Assembly: GCA_963728075.1 (NCBI GenBank)
Contig: CAVSIP010000001.1
Coordinates: 310,001-374,000 of the forward strand
Origin: CAVSIP01 sp963728075
GTDB lineage: Bacteria; Actinomycetota; Actinomycetes; JAFAQI01; DASSKL01
Direction of reading: 5' to 3'
Length of the DNA stretch: 64,000 bases
The first letter of the stretch is position 1. Each line of letters begins with the position of its first letter. Of the stretch, positions 60,417 through 64,000 are shown in pieces. The notes under the pieces are model-generated. The model worked only from the letters and a program-made list of their open reading frames with translations, did not search any database and was not told the DNA's origin. The position numbers and the translations under genes are program-made.

Positions 60417-60474
60417 TCCTGCTCCAAGATCATGATCACCCTCACCGCAGTGTCGACTTGAGGAGGCGGGGCGC

Positions 60475-61581
60475 ATGGCCGGCGATCGACCCGGCATCGG
60501 GGGGCGCATCCGACGGCTGGTGGCGTCGAGGCGTGGCCGAGACGACGCCCCGGCCAGGGAGGCCCCCGCGTCGTCGGCCCCCGCCAAGCAGGCGTCGCCC
60601 ACCGCGGACAGTGGCGCCGGCCGCTCCGGCGCGGCCAAGAAGGCCGCGGCCAAGAAGGCACCCGCCAAGAAGGCCGCGGCGAAGAAGGCACCGGCCAAGA
60701 AGGCCGCGGCCAAGAAGGCCGCGGCCAAGAAGTCCGGTACGGCCAAGAAGGCCGCGGCCAAGAAGTCCGGACGGCCAAGCAGGCTCCCGCGAAGTCCGCG
60801 GCGAAGAAGGCCGGCACGGCCAAGAAGTCGGCGGCGAAGAAGGCCGGCACGGCCAAGAAGGCGTCGGCGGCCAAGAAGGCGCCGGCCAAGCAGGCGCCCG
60901 CGAAGTCCGCGGCCAAGAAGGCGCCGGCGAAGAAGAGCCCGGCCGCGAAGACTGCGGCGAGCAAGACCGCGGCCAAGCAGGCGCCTGCGAAGGCCGCGAA
61001 GAAGGCTCCCGCCAAGAAGCCGGCGCCGGCACGCAAGGCGGCCACCAAGGCGGGCCCGGCCAAGAAGCCGTCGAAGGAGTCAGGCACTTCGGGGCCGGCG
61101 CGCACAGGATCCGCCGGCGGGCGCCGGCCGCGACCGCCACCACCCCGGCGAGCGGCGGCTCCCGCGAAGGCGGCGACCCGCGGTGGCAAGCCCGCGGTGC
61201 TGCCGGGCGAGTCCCCGTGGACGGCCAAGCCGAGCTCGCGGAGATCCGCGCCGAGCTGGAGGAGCAGGTCGGACGACCTGCGCGGGGAGATCACCGACGC
61301 GGAGGAGCGCCTGGGCGGCGCTGCAGCGCGACAGCGGCGAGGGCGCGGGCGACGACCAGGCGGACGCCGGCACCAAGACCTTCGAGCGCGAGCACGAGCT
61401 GTCGCTGGCGGCGAACAGCCGTGACCTGCTCGCGCAGGTCGAGCGGGCGCTGCAGCGGCTGGACGTCGGGACGTACGGGACGTGCGAGAACTGCGGCAAC
61501 CCGATCGGCAAGGCGCGTCTGCAGGCGTTCCCGCGTGCGACCCTGTGTATGACATGCAAGCAACGCGAGGAAAGGCGCTGA
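60475..61581 (+). CDS. DksA/TraR-type zinc-finger protein with Lys/Ala-rich tail, frameshifted
   Basis: The C-terminal part is a DksA/TraR fold: a coiled coil (ELAEIRAELEEQV), EREHELSLAANSRDLLAQVERALQRLD, then the C4 zinc finger GTCENCGNPIGKARL...CMTCK. The N-terminal 180 residues are mostly AAKK/APAKK repeats, like a histone H1 tail. Frame changes near 60775, 61235, 61275 and 61315 must be corrected, probably sequencing indels. DksA-type proteins act in the RNA polymerase secondary channel. The basic tail could bind nucleic acid. ATG at 60475 follows GAGGAGG. Confidence 0.78.
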   Translation: MAGDRPGIGGRIRRLVASRRGRDDAPAREAPASSAPAKQASPTADSGAGRSGAAKKAAAKKAPAKKAAAKKAPAKKAAAKKAAAKKSGTAKKAAAKKSGRPSRLPRSPRRRRPARPRSRRRRRPARPRRRRRPRRRRPSRRPRSPRPRRRRRRRARPRRLRRARPRPSRRLRRPRRRLPPRSRRRHARRPPRRARPRSRRRSQALRGRRAQDPPAGAGRDRHHPGERRLPRRRRPAVASPRCCRASPRGRPSRARGDPRRAGGAGRTTCAGRSPTRRSAWAALQRDSGEGAGDDQADAGTKTFEREHELSLAANSRDLLAQVERALQRLDVGTYGTCENCGNPIGKARLQAFPRATLCMTCKQREERR

Positions 61582-61594
61582 CCGAGGGCGCCCG

Positions 61595-62122
61595 ATGCCG
61601 CGCCCCCCGCGCCACGGCGGCTGGTGCTGTTCGTCGTGGCCGCTGCGGTGGTGCTCACCGCCGACGTCGTGACCAAGGTGCTCGTGGTCGACCGGCTCGA
61701 GGCGCACCCGCCGGTACGGCTCGTACTGGGCGTGCTCGACCTGCAGGTGACGCGCAACCGGGGCGCGGCCTTCAGCATCGGTACGGGTACGACCTGGCTG
61801 TTCACCGCGCGTGGCGGTCGCCGTGGTCGTGGCGATCGTGCGGGTGGCCCGGCGGCTGCGCAACCCGTGGTGGGCACTGGCTCTCGGCCTGCTGCTCGGC
61901 GGCGCGCTGGGCAACCTCGTCGACCGGCTGTTCCGCGCGCCGGCTCCGCTGCGGGGGCACGTCGTCGACTGGATCCACCTGCACCACTGGCCGGTGTTCA
62001 ACCTGGCCGACTCCGGCGATCGTCGTCGGCGGGGTCCTGGCCGTGCTGCTCTCCCTCCGGGGGACGTCGTACGACGGGGTCGCCGGAGGAGCGAACCGGG
62101 CACGGAGCAGGAGCCCTCGTGA
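61595..62122 (+). CDS. lspA: Lipoprotein signal peptidase LspA, frameshifted
   Basis: Membrane aspartyl protease that removes prolipoprotein signal peptides. Recognisable parts: a first helix (VVAAAVVLTADVVTKVLVVD, with the conserved Asp), NRGAAFSIG, GALGNLVDRLFR, and VVDWIHLHHWPVFNLADS, which carries the catalytic Asp residues. Apparent one-base insertions near 61615, 61812 and 62015 break the frame. The ATG at 61595 (GAGGG upstream) needs the first correction. Ends with a 4-nt overlap with the RluD gene. Confidence 0.82.
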
Positions 62123-63057
62123 CCACCGCCGAGCACCGCAGCGTGCCTGTGCCGGAGGGTCTCGACGGCCTGCGGCTCGACGCCGCCGTCGCGCGGCTGT
62201 TCGGGCTGTCGCGCACCCGCGCCGCGGAGATCGTCGAGTCGGGAGCCGCCAGCCTGGACGGCCGTCCCGCGGCGAAGTCCGCCAAGGTCACCGCCGGCTC
62301 GTGGCTCGAGGTGGAGATCCCCCGTGCGTCCGCGCCGGTCGCGGCGTGCCGCAGGCCGGTGCCCGGGTTGCGCGTCGTCCACGACGACGCCGACGTCGTC
62401 GTCGTCGACAAGCCGGTCGGCGTCGCGGCGCACCCGAGCCCGGGCTGGGACGGCCCGACGGTGGTCGGCGGCCTGGCCGCTGCGGGGTACCGGATCGCGA
62501 CGTCGGGTGCCGCCGAGCGACAGGGCGTCGTCCACCGGCTCGACGTCGGGACGAGCGGGCTGATGGTCGTGGCCAAGAGCGAGCACGCGTACGCCCTGCT
62601 CAAGCGCGCGTTCCGCGAGCGGGAGGTCGACAAGCGGTACGCCGCGCTCGTCCAGGGCCACCCGGACCCGCTGCGCGGCACGATCGACGCCCCGATCGAC
62701 CGGCATCCCTCCCACGACTACCGGTTCGCCGTCGTCGCCGGAGGCAAGCCGAGCGTCACCCACTACGACACGGTGGAGGCCTTCCGCGCCGCGTCGCTGC
62801 TCGACGTCCGGCTGGAGACCGGTCGCACGCACCAGATCCGGGTGCACATGGCGGCCGTGCGGCACCCGTGCGTCGGCGACCTCGCGTACGGCGCCGACCC
62901 CACCCTCGCCGAGCGGCTCGGGCTGACCCGGCAGTGGCTGCACGCGGCGCGCCTCGGCTTCGCGCATCCGGCCGACGGCCGGTGGCTGGAGCTGGACAGC
63001 CCGTACCCGGAGGACCTCGCGCGCGCCCTCGAGCTCGTCCGGGCGGACAGCCAGTGA
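62119..63057 (+). CDS. RluD family 23S rRNA pseudouridine synthase
   Basis: Pseudouridine synthase of 312 residues. An N-terminal S4 domain (LDAAVARLFGLSRTRAAEIVESGAASLDG) precedes the catalytic domain with VVVDKPVGVAAHPSPGW near residue 95 and the catalytic Asp in VHRLDVGTSGLMVVAK near residue 140. VRLETGRTHQIRVHMAAVRHPCVGD near residue 230 closes the active site. The GTG at 62119 overlaps the lspA stop by 4 nt. It follows lspA as usual in bacteria. The exact uridines are not determined. Confidence 0.93.
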   Translation: MTTAEHRSVPVPEGLDGLRLDAAVARLFGLSRTRAAEIVESGAASLDGRPAAKSAKVTAGSWLEVEIPRASAPVAACRRPVPGLRVVHDDADVVVVDKPVGVAAHPSPGWDGPTVVGGLAAAGYRIATSGAAERQGVVHRLDVGTSGLMVVAKSEHAYALLKRAFREREVDKRYAALVQGHPDPLRGTIDAPIDRHPSHDYRFAVVAGGKPSVTHYDTVEAFRAASLLDVRLETGRTHQIRVHMAAVRHPCVGDLAYGADPTLAERLGLTRQWLHAARLGFAHPADGRWLELDSPYPEDLARALELVRADSQ

Positions 63058-63929
63058 CCCTGCGCGACCTCGACGACCGGGTGCTGCCCGGCATCGCGCG
63101 CGGGGTACGCCGGGTGAACGGCCGCGTCGACCGGGTGCGCGAGCGCGTCCGGCCCGTCCTCGAGGACGTCCGCACCGACCCGGTCGAGGTCGCTCGGCGG
63201 CGGCCGCACGCGGCCGTCGCCGGTGCCGTGGTCCTCGTGCTGCTGCTCGGCGTCGGGGCCGCGCTGAGCCGGAGCGGTCAGCACAGCGCGCCCGCGCCGA
63301 CGAGCGAGCACTCGCGCTTCGCGGTCGTCGGCCCTCATCGCGGCCAGCAGGTCAGCGACTACCGGCATGCGGCCGCCGGCCGGCTGGCGCAGCTGGCCCG
63401 TACGCACCCGAACACCCCCGTCCTCGCGGTCGTCGACCTCCGGCGCTACCTCGACCCGGCCGGCGTACGCCGGCTCACCGCCGGGCTGCCGGTCCTGCGT
63501 GCGTACGTGCACGTACGGCTGCCGCAGGGTGACACCCCCGTCCACGTCGTCACCCTGTCCGGGATCGACGACCTGGCGGGCGAGGTGGCCCGTACCGGCC
63601 GGGTGAGCGCGCAGGCCGCTGTGGGCTACGGCCAGCTGCTCGCCGCGCTGGGCAAGCCCGGCGACGCACGCCAGCAGGAGCTGCACGACGTGTACGTCAC
63701 CCGCCGGGACACGGCCCGGGCGGAGGCCGCCCGGCTCACTCCCCGCTGCCCTTGTGTCTTCGGCCTGGTGGTCCGGGCGACGGCCGACCGCTTGCAGCGG
63801 CTCGCGGACAGCGACCAGGTCCGGGTGGTCGACCCCGCGCCGCGCGAGGTCACCCTCACCGGGCTCGCCGCGCTCGCCCTGCTGCCGGAGACGACCGGGG
63901 CCGTCCCCGCCGACCAGGGGTTCGCGTGA
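63054..63929 (+). CDS. Single-span membrane protein, function unknown
   Basis: A 291-residue protein with a charged cytoplasmic start (residues 1-52), one membrane helix (AAVAGAVVLVLLLGVGAAL, about 53-71) and an extracytoplasmic domain containing HPNTPVLAVVDLRRYLDP near residue 120 and a CPC pair near residue 231. No family is recognised. The GTG overlaps the RluD stop by 4 nt. Confidence 0.6.
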   Translation: MTLRDLDDRVLPGIARGVRRVNGRVDRVRERVRPVLEDVRTDPVEVARRRPHAAVAGAVVLVLLLGVGAALSRSGQHSAPAPTSEHSRFAVVGPHRGQQVSDYRHAAAGRLAQLARTHPNTPVLAVVDLRRYLDPAGVRRLTAGLPVLRAYVHVRLPQGDTPVHVVTLSGIDDLAGEVARTGRVSAQAAVGYGQLLAALGKPGDARQQELHDVYVTRRDTARAEAARLTPRCPCVFGLVVRATADRLQRLADSDQVRVVDPAPREVTLTGLAALALLPETTGAVPADQGFA

Positions 63930-64000
63930 GCAGCACCCCCGCCCCCACCCCCACCCCCCCATCCCGTGATCGTCTGCACGGGAACCGCTCTCTATGGCGG
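63926..64000 (+). CDS. Possible next gene, 5' end only
   Basis: A GTG at 63926 overlaps the previous stop by 4 nt, the coupling used throughout this region, and stays open for 25 codons to the edge. The start is a Pro/Thr-rich, C-rich stretch. Too short to identify. Confidence 0.3.
   Translation, partial: MSSTPAPTPTPPSRDRLHGNRSLWR

Noticed and set aside
63936..63960. C-rich tract at the right edge
   Set aside because: Could be read as a repeat or G-quadruplex, but it also fits the Pro/Thr-rich start of a new gene, and the window ends too soon to judge.

Overview
The window is a chromosomal piece of a high-GC actinomycete. The signs are pervasive G/C at third codon positions, many GTG starts, 4-nt start/stop overlaps, a complete division and cell wall (dcw) cluster with SepF and DivIVA, DUF3040, a HelD-type helicase, an actinobacterial LexA box and a translational ileS T-box. 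The DNPR motif in MurE points to diaminopimelate peptidoglycan. Three carotenoid loci suggest a pigmented organism, but I cannot name the genus from the sequence alone.

Layout. 1-15.8 kb is metabolic. It holds carotenoid genes (GGPP synthase and CrtI; a CruF, glycosyltransferase and desaturase operon; a CrtO-like, GNAT and CrtA-like operon led by YbaK and ArsC-like genes), metF, a CDP-alcohol phosphotransferase, a cytochrome b6-type pair and a MATE exporter. 16.2-24.8 kb is DNA and RNA stress: helD, divergent from a perfect LexA box that fronts a DUF6504, HEPN-like, dnaE2, methyltransferase and dinB run. 24.9-36.3 kb is envelope and signalling: DUF3040, a moxR/DUF58/transglutaminase operon, a response regulator and a degenerate histidine kinase, and an unusual SipW-type locus in which the signal peptidase is fused to a cargo carrying its own SipW-like signal. 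A damaged alcohol dehydrogenase follows. 36.3-56 kb is the dcw cluster, mraZ to divIVA. It begins at a promoter with three 10-bp-spaced MraZ boxes and contains a small membrane-protein gene between mraZ and rsmH. 56.4-64 kb holds ileS with a T-box, DUF167, a DksA-type protein with a lysine/alanine-rich tail, lspA, an RluD-family synthase and a membrane protein.

How the parts work together. The dcw genes build lipid II (MurC, MurD, MurE, MurF, MraY, MurG), polymerise it at the septum (FtsW, FtsI) and run the divisome (FtsZ, FtsQ, FtsL, SepF, DivIVA). The dnaE2 run is a damage-induced translesion unit. The carotenoid genes together suggest a hydroxylated, glycosylated, possibly keto acyclic or monocyclic carotenoid. 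Several transcription units, including the carotenoid operons, look leaderless: a TANNNT-like hexamer lies 5-8 nt before a GTG or ATG with no Shine-Dalgarno.

Caveat on sequence quality. rsmH, ftsI, ileS, the dksA-like gene and lspA are all broken by single-base indels, mostly apparent one-base insertions and densest in ileS. murE to divIVA and the flanking regions read cleanly. These breaks most likely reflect local sequencing error, so I annotate those genes as intact in the organism. The alcohol dehydrogenase differs, because it also lacks a whole internal segment.
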